Below, piece after piece: positions 1 to 8,456 of a stretch of DNA of 64,000 nt. This DNA comes from M3007 sp964484205 (GTDB taxonomy: Bacteria; Bacteroidota; Bacteroidia; Chitinophagales; Saprospiraceae), in assembly GCA_964484205.1 (NCBI GenBank), contig CAZAEZ010000018.1:1-64000 (forward strand), given 5' to 3'. The notes under the pieces are model-generated. The model was not told where the DNA came from. It saw nothing but the letters and a program-made list of their open reading frames with translations, and made no database searches. The number at the start of each line of letters is the position of its first letter. Positions within the stretch are counted from its first letter, which is position 1. The position numbers and the translations under genes are program-made.

Positions 1-625
1 CAAGTAAAAAAAGCGCCTTGTTTCCCAAACTACGTTGTTGCTCCAAAAGCACAAACAAAGCGCAAAACGACATGGCATACAGCACCATCGGGTGGAAATA
101 AAAGGCCGTGACCAGCGCAGCAATCAACACCGGAAACGCCCACCACCGGACGGCTTTTATTTCCCCTTGGTAATCCAGCCAGGCCAAAACCAGCAACAGG
201 AAGGCCAGGCCCTGCGGCATCTCCGACAGCCAGTAAAATGTGTGCGTTGTCATCAGCGTGGAAAGCAGCACGAGGACCAAGCCCCATTTCCACTGCCGGA
301 GTCCGAGGGTAATGCCCAGGAAAATCAAAAAATAAAACAAAACATGCCCCAGCGAATAGCTGTATAAAACCGCTTTCAGGGGCAGGCCAATGGCCTGGGC
401 GGCCCAGGCAAAAAATTGGGTGCCGGCAGCGCCAAAACGACCGCTCTGGATTTGAAGACTCCCGGTGCGCAGGATTTGAAAAGTTTGAAAGGCCATGTCG
501 AGCACCGCCATCCGTTCCAAATAAAAAACGGCTGCCAACACGAGGAGTACCGTGTAGACAGCCGTTCCGAGGAGCGCGGTTTGGCGAATGGTGCTTTTAA
601 ATTGAAGGCCTTCGCGGATACTCAT
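1..625 (-). CDS. Multi-pass membrane protein, C-terminus cut off by window edge
   Basis: An open frame starts with ATG at 625 and runs off the window, giving 208 visible residues. The reading begins MSIREGLQFKSTIRQ and then shows about five hydrophobic segments separated by short loops, for example around residues 18-36, 82-108 and 110-128. This looks like an integral inner-membrane protein of the type with many helices, possibly a glycosyltransferase-like or polymer-handling protein, but no family motif is visible in this part. It lies 9 bp downstream of the thiolase stop codon on the same strand, so it is probably cotranscribed with it. The rest of the gene lies outside the window, so its function cannot be named. 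Confidence 0.75.
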   Translation of the reverse strand, partial: MSIREGLQFKSTIRQTALLGTAVYTVLLVLAAVFYLERMAVLDMAFQTFQILRTGSLQIQSGRFGAAGTQFFAWAAQAIGLPLKAVLYSYSLGHVLFYFLIFLGITLGLRQWKWGLVLVLLSTLMTTHTFYWLSEMPQGLAFLLLVLAWLDYQGEIKAVRWWAFPVLIAALVTAFYFHPMVLYAMSFCALFVLLEQQRSLGNKALFLL

Positions 626-634
626 AGCCCGGTT

Positions 635-1813
635 TTACACCCGTTCGATTACGATGGCCGTTGCGCCGCCGCCGCCGTTGCAAATTGCGGCCAGTCCAAG
701 GTTGCCGTCTTTTTGCTGCAAAACATTGTTCAGCGTCGTCACAATACGTGCTCCGGAAGCGCCCAGCGGATGCCCGAGCGACACCGCGCCGCCGAAAACA
801 TTCGTTTTGTCGTGCGGCACACCGAGCACCTGTTCGAAAGCCATGGTCACCACGGCAAATGCTTCGTTCACTTCAAAAAAGTCGATATCCGATTGTTGGA
901 CACCGGCCATTTTCAGGGCTTTCGGCGCAGCAATTGTCGGCGTTGTGGTAAACCACTCGGGCGCTTGTTCGGCATCGGCAAATCCGCGAATTTTGGCGAC
1001 CGGTTTCAGGCCGTATTTTTTTACCGCTTCGGCGCTGGCCAGGATCAATGCAGATGCCCCGTCGTTGATCGTACTGGCATTGGCCGCTGTAACCGTGCCA
1101 TCCGGTGTGAAGGCCGGGCGCAGGGCGGGAATTTTTTCAAACTGTACTTTTGTGTATTCTTCATCCGCGCCGACCAGAACCGGGTCGCCTTTGCGTTGCG
1201 GAATTTCCACGGGCACAATTTCAGCGCGCATGAAACCACCCTCCGTAGCTGCTGCCGCCCGCTTGTAGGAGTCGATGGCAAAAGCATCCTGCGCTTCCCT
1301 GCTGATGTTGTATTTGACGGCGGTAGCATCTGCACAAACACCCATTGCTTTTTGATTGTACACATCAACAAGGCCGTCTTTGGCCAGGCCGTCGACCAGT
1401 TCGGCATTGCCGTATTTGTAACCCCAGCGGGCATTGGGCACGTAATAGGGGATTTGCGACATGTTTTCCATGCCGCCGGCCACAACGATGTCATTGATCC
1501 CAAGCATGATACTCTGGGCGCCAAAAGTGATGGCTTTCATGCCCGAGGCGCATACTTTGTTGATCGTGGTGCAGGGCACGTTGGCCGGCAAACCGGCATA
1601 AATTGCGGCCTGCCGGGCGGGCGCCTGGCCGAGGTTGGCACTGACAACATTGCCCATAAGCACCTCATTCACCCACTCGGCCTGTACCCCTGCTCTTTCC
1701 AGGGCGCCTTTAATGGCATTAGCCCCCAGTTGGGTTGCACTTATTGACGACAACGACCCGCCGAAACTGCCGATTGGCGTTCGCACAGCCGCAACTATGA
1801 ATACTTCTTTCAT
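635..1813 (-). CDS. Acetyl-CoA C-acetyltransferase (thiolase II)
   Basis: Thiolase of 392 residues, the usual family length. It condenses two acetyl-CoA or cleaves acetoacetyl-CoA in the cytoplasm. The start is placed at MKEVFIVAAVRTPIG (ATG 1813), because an upstream extension would cross the promoter box at 1847-1854. The nucleophilic Cys is in NKVCASGMK (about C88). The second catalytic His is in GHPLGASGARI (about H348), and the acid/base Cys is in CNGGGGA (about C378). All catalytic residues are present. The downstream neighbour on the same strand is the truncated membrane protein. Whether it serves beta-oxidation or acetoacetyl-CoA formation cannot be decided here, so no symbol is given. 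Confidence 0.95.
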   Translation of the reverse strand: MKEVFIVAAVRTPIGSFGGSLSSISATQLGANAIKGALERAGVQAEWVNEVLMGNVVSANLGQAPARQAAIYAGLPANVPCTTINKVCASGMKAITFGAQSIMLGINDIVVAGGMENMSQIPYYVPNARWGYKYGNAELVDGLAKDGLVDVYNQKAMGVCADATAVKYNISREAQDAFAIDSYKRAAAATEGGFMRAEIVPVEIPQRKGDPVLVGADEEYTKVQFEKIPALRPAFTPDGTVTAANASTINDGASALILASAEAVKKYGLKPVAKIRGFADAEQAPEWFTTTPTIAAPKALKMAGVQQSDIDFFEVNEAFAVVTMAFEQVLGVPHDKTNVFGGAVSLGHPLGASGARIVTTLNNVLQQKDGNLGLAAICNGGGGATAIVIERV

Positions 1814-1846
1814 GAAAATTTGTTTGTGTAGTTCGTGATTGCGCGG

Positions 1847-1875
1847 CAAAGGTAGTGCATTTTGCCTTTCCCGAA
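1847..1875 (-). promoter_or_regulatory. Bacteroidota-type promoter for thiolase
   Basis: Read on the minus strand, TACCTTTG (1854-1847) matches the -7 consensus TAnnTTTG exactly. A weak -33 element, TTC, lies 18 bp upstream (1875-1873). The predicted transcript would begin about 30 nt before the ATG at 1813, which supports that start over an in-frame start at 1885. Confidence 0.45.
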
Positions 1876-1991
1876 TCAGAACCAAATTCGGTATAACACC
1901 CGGTGAAAGGCAGCAAAATTTTTTAAAAAGCCCTTCTCTAAAATATTTTATATCGAATTACAAAACATTAAAAATAACAAAAACGCCACTA

Positions 1992-2022
1992 TTGGCTGTA
2001 CGCAAAACATTTCGTATATTTA
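1992..2022 (+). promoter_or_regulatory. Candidate promoter for rhodanese-like gene
   Basis: TTG at 1992-1994 is followed after 20 bp by TATATTTA (2015-2022), one base off the TAnnTTTG consensus. It would give a leader of about 40 nt before the ATG at 2068. The surrounding sequence is AT-rich. Confidence 0.3.
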
Positions 2023-2067
2023 TGAGCGTTTTTTGCAAATTATATCACTTCAATAACAACATTTACC

Positions 2068-2394
2068 ATGGAGAGACTTCGCCGCATTTCACCCCGTGAA
2101 GCATATGCCGCTTATGTTCGCGGACATTTATTAGTTGATGTTCGGGAGCCGGCAAATGGCGCACAAAAGACGATCGACATTAACCACCTTATTACCATGC
2201 CGATCAGTGAATTGAATCAACGGTATGCTGAATTGCCGATCGATCGCCCGATCGTTCTGGTATCCAGAGTTGGCAACAGCAGCGATGAAGCAGCCCGCTT
2301 TTTATTAAACCAGGGGTATTCCGATGTAACAATTGTAGATGGCGGCCTGACTGAATGGGAAAAGGAAGGATTGCCGGTCCGCCAGGCTGTTTGA
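2068..2394 (+). CDS. Rhodanese-like domain protein without the active-site cysteine
   Basis: A single rhodanese domain of 108 residues. The typical LLVDVREPANG segment (residues 21-31) and the C-terminal DGGLTEWEKEGLPV are clear. In the active-site loop, where sulfurtransferases have a catalytic Cys (as in YCRSGNRS), this protein reads VSRVGNSSDEA, with Ser at about residue 66. It is therefore unlikely to transfer sulfur and may act as a binding or regulatory domain. It is monocistronic, followed by a strong terminator at 2434-2472 before the kinase gene. Confidence 0.9.
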   Translation: MERLRRISPREAYAAYVRGHLLVDVREPANGAQKTIDINHLITMPISELNQRYAELPIDRPIVLVSRVGNSSDEAARFLLNQGYSDVTIVDGGLTEWEKEGLPVRQAV

Positions 2395-2433
2395 AAAATG
2401 ATTTCTGACATTGGGCAGAGTTACTGCACTTAC

Positions 2434-2472
2434 AAATAAGCCATGCACGAATCGCGCGTGGCTTATTTTTTT
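2434..2472 (+). terminator. Intrinsic terminator after rhodanese gene
   Basis: The arms AAATAAGCCATGC (2434-2446) and GCGTGGCTTATTT (2456-2468) form a 13-bp stem with one U-G pair, followed by a T run to 2472. Confidence 0.8.
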
Positions 2473-2514
2473 GCCAAACTATTGCCGGCAGGGCGGACAG
2501 ATAGCGATTCTTGC

Positions 2515-2522
2515 TACTTTTG
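2515..2522 (+). promoter_or_regulatory. -7 box for histidine kinase
   Basis: TACTTTTG matches TAnnTTTG exactly and lies 18 bp before the ATG at 2541. No good -33 TTG was found at the right distance. It makes the upstream in-frame TTG at 2511 an unlikely start. Confidence 0.4.
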
Positions 2523-2540
2523 GGCAAAACAGGAATTCAA

Positions 2541-4085
2541 ATGGCTTCAAAATCGGGATTCGGTGTTCCACCTGTATTTCTTATCAGCTTATTCGCAGCC
2601 GGCATTTTCATTCTGGATACCTGGTTTGTGGAAGACAGCAATATTTCGTTCACGTATTTGCTGGTAATCATCCTCGGACTGTTTTTCAGCGAGCGCAACG
2701 ATGTGCTGCTATTGGGCATCATTTCAACCGTATTAACTATTCTGGCGGTATTTATTCAGCATAAAAATGGCTCACAAACGCCTTTTGAGCAGCTGTTGTT
2801 TTCCAGAGTTGTCAGTATTGCCGGTATCTGGACGGGGGTGTTTCTCGTAATGACCATTTTGTCGATGCGGAAAGACGAGTCGGTCCAGGAAAAGCAGTTT
2901 CAGGCACTTTTTCAATACGCAACCAATGGGATTTTAGTTACAAATTTCAATGGCCAGATTGTTCGGGTTAATCCTGCTGCCGAAAAATTATTTGGTTATC
3001 AAACAGAAGAACTGCTTGGCCAACCCGTGGAAATTTTGATTCCCACCAACCTGGCTCGAATACATCAAAACCACCGGACGACCTACCGCACAAAACCACA
3101 TGCACGGGCAATGGGAACCGGGTTGGATTTGTATGCCATGCGCAAGGATGGTTCTGAATTTCCTGTGGAAGTCAGCCTGAGCCCGTTCCGGACCGAAGCC
3201 GGCGAGTTTATTATGGCATTTATTGTGGACAATACCGTACGCAGGGAGTACGAGCAGCGGGTTATCCGGCAAAATAAGGAACTCGAAAAGCTGGCTGCAG
3301 CGCTGCAAAACCTGAATGAAGCGCTGGAAGAAAAGGTGCATCAACGCACCAAGGATCTGGAGAAAGCAAAAAATGAACTGGCCCTGGCCCTGGAAACAGA
3401 ACGGGAGTTGGGCGAGTTAAAAAGCCGTTTCGTTTCGATGGCTTCCCACGAATTTCGCACCCCGTTGAGCACCGTCTTGTCTTCCGCCGCACTCATCGAA
3501 ACGTATGCCGACCGGCTGGATTTTGAGAATGTTAAAAAACATGGCTCCCGTATAAAAAAAGCGGTCAATAACCTGAATACGATCCTGACGGAATTCCTGT
3601 CGCTGGGTAAACTGGAAGAAGGCAAAACAGAGTCAAATCTTCAGGAAACCTCCTTGTCAGACCTTGTAGCCGAAGTTTACAGTGAGATAAAGCCGTTGCT
3701 CAAGGAAGGTCAGGAACTGGAACACCAGCACGAAGGCCAGGCATTAGCCATGCTTGATTCCGGGCTTTTCAAGCACGTATTGCTCAATTTGTTCTCCAAC
3801 GCCACAAAATATTCTCCGGAAAACACAACCATCCGCGTTTATACCAAAGTTACCGCTGCTGAAATTGCACTCCAGGTTTTCAATCAGGGAATGGGCATTC
3901 CGAAAGCGGATCAAAAGCATCTGTTCAGCCGTTTTTTTCGGGCAGCCAACGCGACCAACATCCAGGGTACGGGGCTCGGGCTTTACATTGTTAAACGCTA
4001 CGTCGAGCTCATGAATGGCGAAATTGGCTTCCACAGCGAAGAGGGAAAGGAAACAGAGTTTTGGGTGAAAATTTACCCGCAATAA
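2541..4085 (+). CDS. Membrane PAS-domain sensor histidine kinase
   Basis: Sensor kinase of 514 residues. The N-terminal 110 residues hold about four membrane helices. A PAS domain follows (about 115-235; FQYATNGILVTNFNGQI, then ILIPTN). Next come a coiled coil (about 240-295) and a HisKA domain with the phospho-acceptor His in SMASHEFRTPLS (about H303). The HATPase domain has the N box LLNLFSNATKYSP and the G2 box GTGLGLYIVKRY. The G1 box reads NQGMGIP rather than the usual DxGxGIP, a mild deviation. The start at ATG 2541 is preceded by AGGA and a -7 box. No response regulator is adjacent, so it is an orphan kinase. It converges with the permease gene, 19 bp apart. Confidence 0.93.
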   Translation: MASKSGFGVPPVFLISLFAAGIFILDTWFVEDSNISFTYLLVIILGLFFSERNDVLLLGIISTVLTILAVFIQHKNGSQTPFEQLLFSRVVSIAGIWTGVFLVMTILSMRKDESVQEKQFQALFQYATNGILVTNFNGQIVRVNPAAEKLFGYQTEELLGQPVEILIPTNLARIHQNHRTTYRTKPHARAMGTGLDLYAMRKDGSEFPVEVSLSPFRTEAGEFIMAFIVDNTVRREYEQRVIRQNKELEKLAAALQNLNEALEEKVHQRTKDLEKAKNELALALETERELGELKSRFVSMASHEFRTPLSTVLSSAALIETYADRLDFENVKKHGSRIKKAVNNLNTILTEFLSLGKLEEGKTESNLQETSLSDLVAEVYSEIKPLLKEGQELEHQHEGQALAMLDSGLFKHVLLNLFSNATKYSPENTTIRVYTKVTAAEIALQVFNQGMGIPKADQKHLFSRFFRAANATNIQGTGLGLYIVKRYVELMNGEIGFHSEEGKETEFWVKIYPQ

Positions 4086-4104
4086 TGCCCCTGGCGCTGA
4101 TCCG

Positions 4105-5403
4105 CTATTTGAACTGGATCGCCCGAACCGGTGAAATGCTTGCCACGGCGAACGACGGGAGCAGCAAAAAAAGCAGTGTGATGAGCAAGGTGCCCAGATT
4201 GATCAGCAGCAAGGGAAGCCAGTTTAGCGCAACAGGCGCATACGAAAGGTAATAATCCGCTTCGTTCAGGCTGATAAAATGAAACCGGTCCTGAAGTACA
4301 CAAAAGCCGATCCCCAACAAATTGCCCCAAAACATCCCGGTAGCCGTAATCACAGCAGCGTGGTACAAAAAAACCTGGCGAATCCGGCCATTCGTCTCAC
4401 CCAGGGCTTTTAACACACCAATCATAGTGGAGCGTTCCAGCACCAACACCAGGAGTGCCGTGATCATGTTCACGATAGCCACAGCAAGCATCAGCCCCAG
4501 GATAACCACCTCGTTGTAGTCTTGCAAATCAAGCCATTCAAAAATGGCGGGAAATTTCTCCCGAATGCTCACACACAAGAGATCCGGCGGCAACACTTCG
4601 TCGTAGATATACGCATTGTACAACTCAAGATCACGAATATCATCCAGCCAAACCTCAAACCCGGCCACCTGGTTTGCATCCCAGCCCATCAAATCCTGCA
4701 CCATCCGGATATCACAGAGTGCAAATTTCCGGTCGTACTCCTCCAGTCCTGTTTTATAAATTCCCGCCACATCGAAACGCCGGCGCAACTGCTCGTTTTC
4801 CTTTACAAAATGGACGATAAACCGGTCGCCAACACCCACCTGCAGGCGATCTGCCGTTTGGCGGCTGATGATAATATCCCGGGATGCTGTCGAATCTGCA
4901 AAATTAAAAGGCTTGCCTTCCAGCAGGTAAGGATCGAGGTGGCTCCAATCGAAGTCGGGGCCGATCCCTTTGAGCAGGATTCCTTCCATGGCCGACCTGG
5001 TCCGGATAATGCCCGGTTTGTGGGCAAATGCCTGAATGTGCCGTACGCCGCCGTGTGAGTGGCCGGCCACGGTACGGCCGGTTTCATAGCCAAGTACCGT
5101 TTCGGGCTCGGAATATTGAATTTTTCGAATCGTATCCAGCGACGGGTAAAATGCCTGGTCCCGGTCTATCGGCTGCGGCTCAAAAGAGAGCGAATAGGCA
5201 GTATCGGAAATGTGGATATGCCCCCAGAATTCAAAAATTTTGCGGCTGATCTCGGTTTTAAAACCTGCAATAAAAGCCGACGCAGCAATCATCACCGCCA
5301 CACTGAGCGCAACAGCGACAACCGCAATGCGAATGATAAAGCGGGAAAAATTCTGTTTCCCGGAAAAAGCAATCCGGCGTGCCAGGAAAAATGGAAAATT
5401 CAT
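4105..5403 (-). CDS. LolC/FtsX-type ABC transporter permease
   Basis: Permease of 432 residues. One membrane helix near the N-terminus (about residues 20-45, FSRFIIRIAVVAVALSV) is followed by a large extracytoplasmic domain of about 220 residues. Three C-terminal helices come next, with the FtsX-family segment LVLVLERSTMIGVLKALG. The order helix, MacB-like periplasmic domain, three helices is that of LolC/LolE lipoprotein-release or MacB-type permeases. The start MNFPFFLARRIAF at 5403 is the first that fits the family. A longer open frame to 5688 overlaps the tyrS coding region and is rejected. No ATPase partner is next to it. Its role in lipoprotein trafficking is inferred from the family only. 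Confidence 0.88.
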   Translation of the reverse strand: MNFPFFLARRIAFSGKQNFSRFIIRIAVVAVALSVAVMIAASAFIAGFKTEISRKIFEFWGHIHISDTAYSLSFEPQPIDRDQAFYPSLDTIRKIQYSEPETVLGYETGRTVAGHSHGGVRHIQAFAHKPGIIRTRSAMEGILLKGIGPDFDWSHLDPYLLEGKPFNFADSTASRDIIISRQTADRLQVGVGDRFIVHFVKENEQLRRRFDVAGIYKTGLEEYDRKFALCDIRMVQDLMGWDANQVAGFEVWLDDIRDLELYNAYIYDEVLPPDLLCVSIREKFPAIFEWLDLQDYNEVVILGLMLAVAIVNMITALLVLVLERSTMIGVLKALGETNGRIRQVFLYHAAVITATGMFWGNLLGIGFCVLQDRFHFISLNEADYYLSYAPVALNWLPLLLINLGTLLITLLFLLLPSFAVASISPVRAIQFK

Positions 5404-5486
5404 AGGTGCCTGCGAAGGTCGGGATTCTGGAGAAAGATTTTCTAAAGGAATTGCTTTCCTGCAGGCAATTTCTTGCAAATCAAATC

Positions 5487-5494
5487 TAATTTTG
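5487..5494 (+). promoter_or_regulatory. -7 box directly before tyrS
   Basis: TAATTTTG matches TAnnTTTG and ends 8 bp before the ATG at 5503. Transcription from here would give a very short or absent leader. No -33 TTG is visible at the standard distance. Confidence 0.4.
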
Positions 5495-5502
5495 CCGCCA
5501 CT

Positions 5503-6774
5503 ATGGATTTTCTTGAAGAACTCCGCTGGCGCGGATTGATACACGAACTTACGCCCGGCGTTGAAGAACATTTGAAAAGCGGCGTAATACGCGGGTACAT
5601 CGGCTTTGACCCGACTGCCCCATCGCTCACGATCGGTAACTACGTGCAAATTATGCTCCTGACTTTTTTGCAGCGCGCGGGGCACCAACCCGTAGCCCTG
5701 ATGGGTGGAGCAACCGGCCGTATCGGCGACCCCAGCGGCCGCGACTCGGAACGTGAACTAAAAAGTTACGAGGAACTCGACCGCAACACCGCTTTCCAGC
5801 AAAAACAAATTGAGCGCCTGCTAAACACACACTCCGATGCGCCAAACCGTGCGCTGATCCTCAACAACTACGATTTTTATGCCGGCATGAACGTGATGGA
5901 TTTTCTCCGCGATGTGGGAAAATACCTCACGGTAAATTACATGCTTTCCAAAGAAAGTGTCCAGCGGCGACTGGAATCCGGAATTTCTTTCACCGAATTC
6001 AGCTACCAGTTATTGCAAGGTTATGACTTCGTCCTGCTCAACCAAAAACACGGCATAACGCTCCAAATGGGCGGCAGTGATCAATATGGCAACATAACCG
6101 CCGGCATTGAACTGGCCCGAAAGATTGCGGAAACTAAACTCTTCGCGGTGGTTACCCCACTGCTGACTAAAGCGGATGGCACCAAATTTGGGAAAAGCAC
6201 TTCCGGGAATATTTGGCTCGATCCCGAGCTGACCAGCCCATACCGTTTTTACCAGTTTTGGATAAATGCGGATGACCGCGATTTGCCCAAATTCCTGCGC
6301 TATTTTTCGTTGAAAACCCGCGCCGAAATTGAAGCGCTGGAAGCCACCGGCGATATGCAGTTGATCAAACGGACATTTGCCGAAGAAATAACAACCCGCG
6401 TACACGGCGAAGCAGAATTTGCTGCCGTACAAGCTGTTTCACAACTCCTGTTCAACCCGAAAGCAGCACCTGAAACACTCCGCAGCCTCGATGCACGCAC
6501 GCTTTCCCAGGTAGCCGGGGAAATTCCCGCCCCGGAACTGGCCATCGAAATTGTGCAAAACCATTGCAACATCCTGGATTTTTTAAGCGAACACACCGGC
6601 ATCCTGAGCAGCCGCAGCGAAGCAAAAAAAGCGATCCAGAATAACGCCATTTCGATCAACAAGGAAAAAATTACGAATCTGGATGTCAGCATTTCGCCGG
6701 CCGATTTGCTGCATGGCCGTTTTTTGATGGTGGAGAATGGGAAGAAAAACAAGTTTTTGGTGCAGGTGAATTAA
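5503..6774 (+). CDS. tyrS: Tyrosyl-tRNA synthetase
   Basis: Class I synthetase of 423 residues that charges tRNA-Tyr. The catalytic core is recognisable from GYIGFDPTAPSLTIGNY (residues 31-47), GGATGRIGDPSGRD and QMGGSDQYGNI. The KMSKS-type loop is KFGKSTSG, near residue 225. A C-terminal S4 RNA-binding domain includes RSEAKKAIQNNAISINKEKI. The HIGH signature is replaced by TIGN (residues 43-46), so both histidines are absent. A -7 promoter box supports the ATG at 5503 over an in-frame TTG at 5473. The stop codon overlaps that of the convergent barrel gene. Confidence 0.97.
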   Translation: MDFLEELRWRGLIHELTPGVEEHLKSGVIRGYIGFDPTAPSLTIGNYVQIMLLTFLQRAGHQPVALMGGATGRIGDPSGRDSERELKSYEELDRNTAFQQKQIERLLNTHSDAPNRALILNNYDFYAGMNVMDFLRDVGKYLTVNYMLSKESVQRRLESGISFTEFSYQLLQGYDFVLLNQKHGITLQMGGSDQYGNITAGIELARKIAETKLFAVVTPLLTKADGTKFGKSTSGNIWLDPELTSPYRFYQFWINADDRDLPKFLRYFSLKTRAEIEALEATGDMQLIKRTFAEEITTRVHGEAEFAAVQAVSQLLFNPKAAPETLRSLDARTLSQVAGEIPAPELAIEIVQNHCNILDFLSEHTGILSSRSEAKKAIQNNAISINKEKITNLDVSISPADLLHGRFLMVENGKKNKFLVQVN

Positions 6775-8396
6775 AACCGCGCAGTTATCCCGCCCAAGAT
6801 ATTGATCCCAAACATGGGATAATCAAGCCAGCGCTCCCGGGTATTGTTCAACACGTTGTTTATATCGAGAAATACGCCAATATTGTCGGTAAACCGGTAC
6901 GACCCGCCAAAACTCAGGTCAAACAAGCCGCCGGTATAGTACGGCAGGTTTTCACGGTCCAGAAAGGCGATGCCGTCTGCCAGGTACAATTCGCCTTTCA
7001 GTGTAGCCTTCCCATCCAACAGCGTGTATACCGCGCCGGCATTCACCTCAATGCTCGGCAGTCCCCAGGGCTCGTCTTCGTTGTACAGATCATACACGAG
7101 TTGGCTGACCGACCCGGACAAAACCAGGCTTTTCAAAAGCGTAAGTTTAACCGTCCCCTGAATCCCGAATACATTGGTTGAATCGTACACCACACCAAAG
7201 CGGGTAACGCCGGGGCGCCCGGAAGCATCAAAATTTGTCTGGATCAAAGCCAGATCATACGCCTTGCCATACCGCACCCGCCCCTGGTATTCCAGCCAGC
7301 CCAGGTTGCCGCGTACGCCACCAAAATATTGGCGCCATTCGGTATTGCGCAGGTCGACGCCACGCATCTGAATGAAGGGGTTGTAATTGCTCAGGCTTTG
7401 GAAATTGTTCTTGCGCAAATCACCGTCGGCGCCGGCGAAAATCTGGAGGCCATCGCCCCACAAGCGCAGGTTGACTTCCACATCCGGGAAAATGGTAAAC
7501 TCGTCGCGGTTGCTGGCAAACAAGCCGCCCACTTTCAGGTTCAGGAAATCGGCATGGAACGTAAATGTCGGATGCAGGTAAATGTTATTCAGGGTTTGCT
7601 TGGCCGTATCGTTGTAGGTTGTAAAGTCTGTCCGGATTGAAATGCTCAACGGGTGCTTTTCCGCAAACCACTTCGTGGCATTCATATCCAGGTCAAAACC
7701 GTTTTCATGATTGGAGTAGTAATCCCCCAGACGGTAAAAATTCGGCGCCACAGAAAAATTGAGGTCCATATCCGTGCGCTCGGCATTGTAGAACCGGCCT
7801 CCGAGCCGCAAGGTTTTCAGATCCTGCCGAACCTGATCGGCCTCATACTGCAGGGAGTCGTGGTCGTATCCGTAAAAATGCACCCGGTCATAGGTATACC
7901 CAACATTGCCTTCGATGGCCAGGTTGTTATCCAAATAAACATTGCCGTTCAGCAAGGCATCGGTGTTTGAAAAGCGCTGGTTTTCAAACGACTTCTTATT
8001 GGCGCCGTGGTGGCGGACCCAGGCCTTGCCGTCAAATTTTTCACCGGACTGAAAGGCATAACCCAACTCGCCGTAAATGGATGAGGGCACCCCGCCACCG
8101 GCTTTTACATACCCGTTGTATTCTTTCTCCCGCTTCCCCGACTTCATACCGATCGGGCGCAATGTTGGCGCATCATACGTGATGGTAAGCGGCTTGGGCG
8201 GCACCAGATAGTCCTGGCGTTTGGTGGTCGTATCCAGGGGTGGCAAGGTTGGTGGAACATTAATTTTGTTGGACTCCAGCAAGCGGGCATCGAAGTCTTT
8301 CACAATGTTTACACTTTCGGTCGGCAGATCATTTTGGGCAACCAATGTGGCAGCCGTCGCCGAAAGGATAAAAACGAAGAGCGCTATTTTTTTCAT
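6771..8396 (-). CDS. Outer-membrane beta-barrel protein paired with TPR protein
   Basis: Exported protein of 541 residues. It starts with a signal peptide (MKKIALFVFILSATAATLVA, then Q). A short Pro-rich plug-like stretch follows (about 30-85), then a long run of alternating polar/hydrophobic strands ending in Phe (GGITARF), typical of a TonB-receptor-like barrel without a clear plug domain. The segment near the end, YRFTDNIGVFLDINNVLNNTR, resembles the last strands of TonB-dependent receptors. It lies 60 bp downstream of the TPR gene on the same strand, so they probably form an operon. The substrate is unknown. The gene's stop overlaps that of tyrS by 4 bp. Confidence 0.82.
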   Translation of the reverse strand: MKKIALFVFILSATAATLVAQNDLPTESVNIVKDFDARLLESNKINVPPTLPPLDTTTKRQDYLVPPKPLTITYDAPTLRPIGMKSGKREKEYNGYVKAGGGVPSSIYGELGYAFQSGEKFDGKAWVRHHGANKKSFENQRFSNTDALLNGNVYLDNNLAIEGNVGYTYDRVHFYGYDHDSLQYEADQVRQDLKTLRLGGRFYNAERTDMDLNFSVAPNFYRLGDYYSNHENGFDLDMNATKWFAEKHPLSISIRTDFTTYNDTAKQTLNNIYLHPTFTFHADFLNLKVGGLFASNRDEFTIFPDVEVNLRLWGDGLQIFAGADGDLRKNNFQSLSNYNPFIQMRGVDLRNTEWRQYFGGVRGNLGWLEYQGRVRYGKAYDLALIQTNFDASGRPGVTRFGVVYDSTNVFGIQGTVKLTLLKSLVLSGSVSQLVYDLYNEDEPWGLPSIEVNAGAVYTLLDGKATLKGELYLADGIAFLDRENLPYYTGGLFDLSFGGSYRFTDNIGVFLDINNVLNNTRERWLDYPMFGINILGGITARF

Positions 8397-8456
8397 TCTA
8401 TTTTGATTCTGAATACAGGTTAAAAGGTGTGCCGAAAACAAGGAGGAAAACTTTTC

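Noticed and set aside
416..1747. Long open frame (443 residues) on the plus strand
   Set aside because: It is the antisense shadow of the thiolase gene: low-complexity, Cys/His/Arg-rich translation with no domain, while the minus strand gives a full thiolase.
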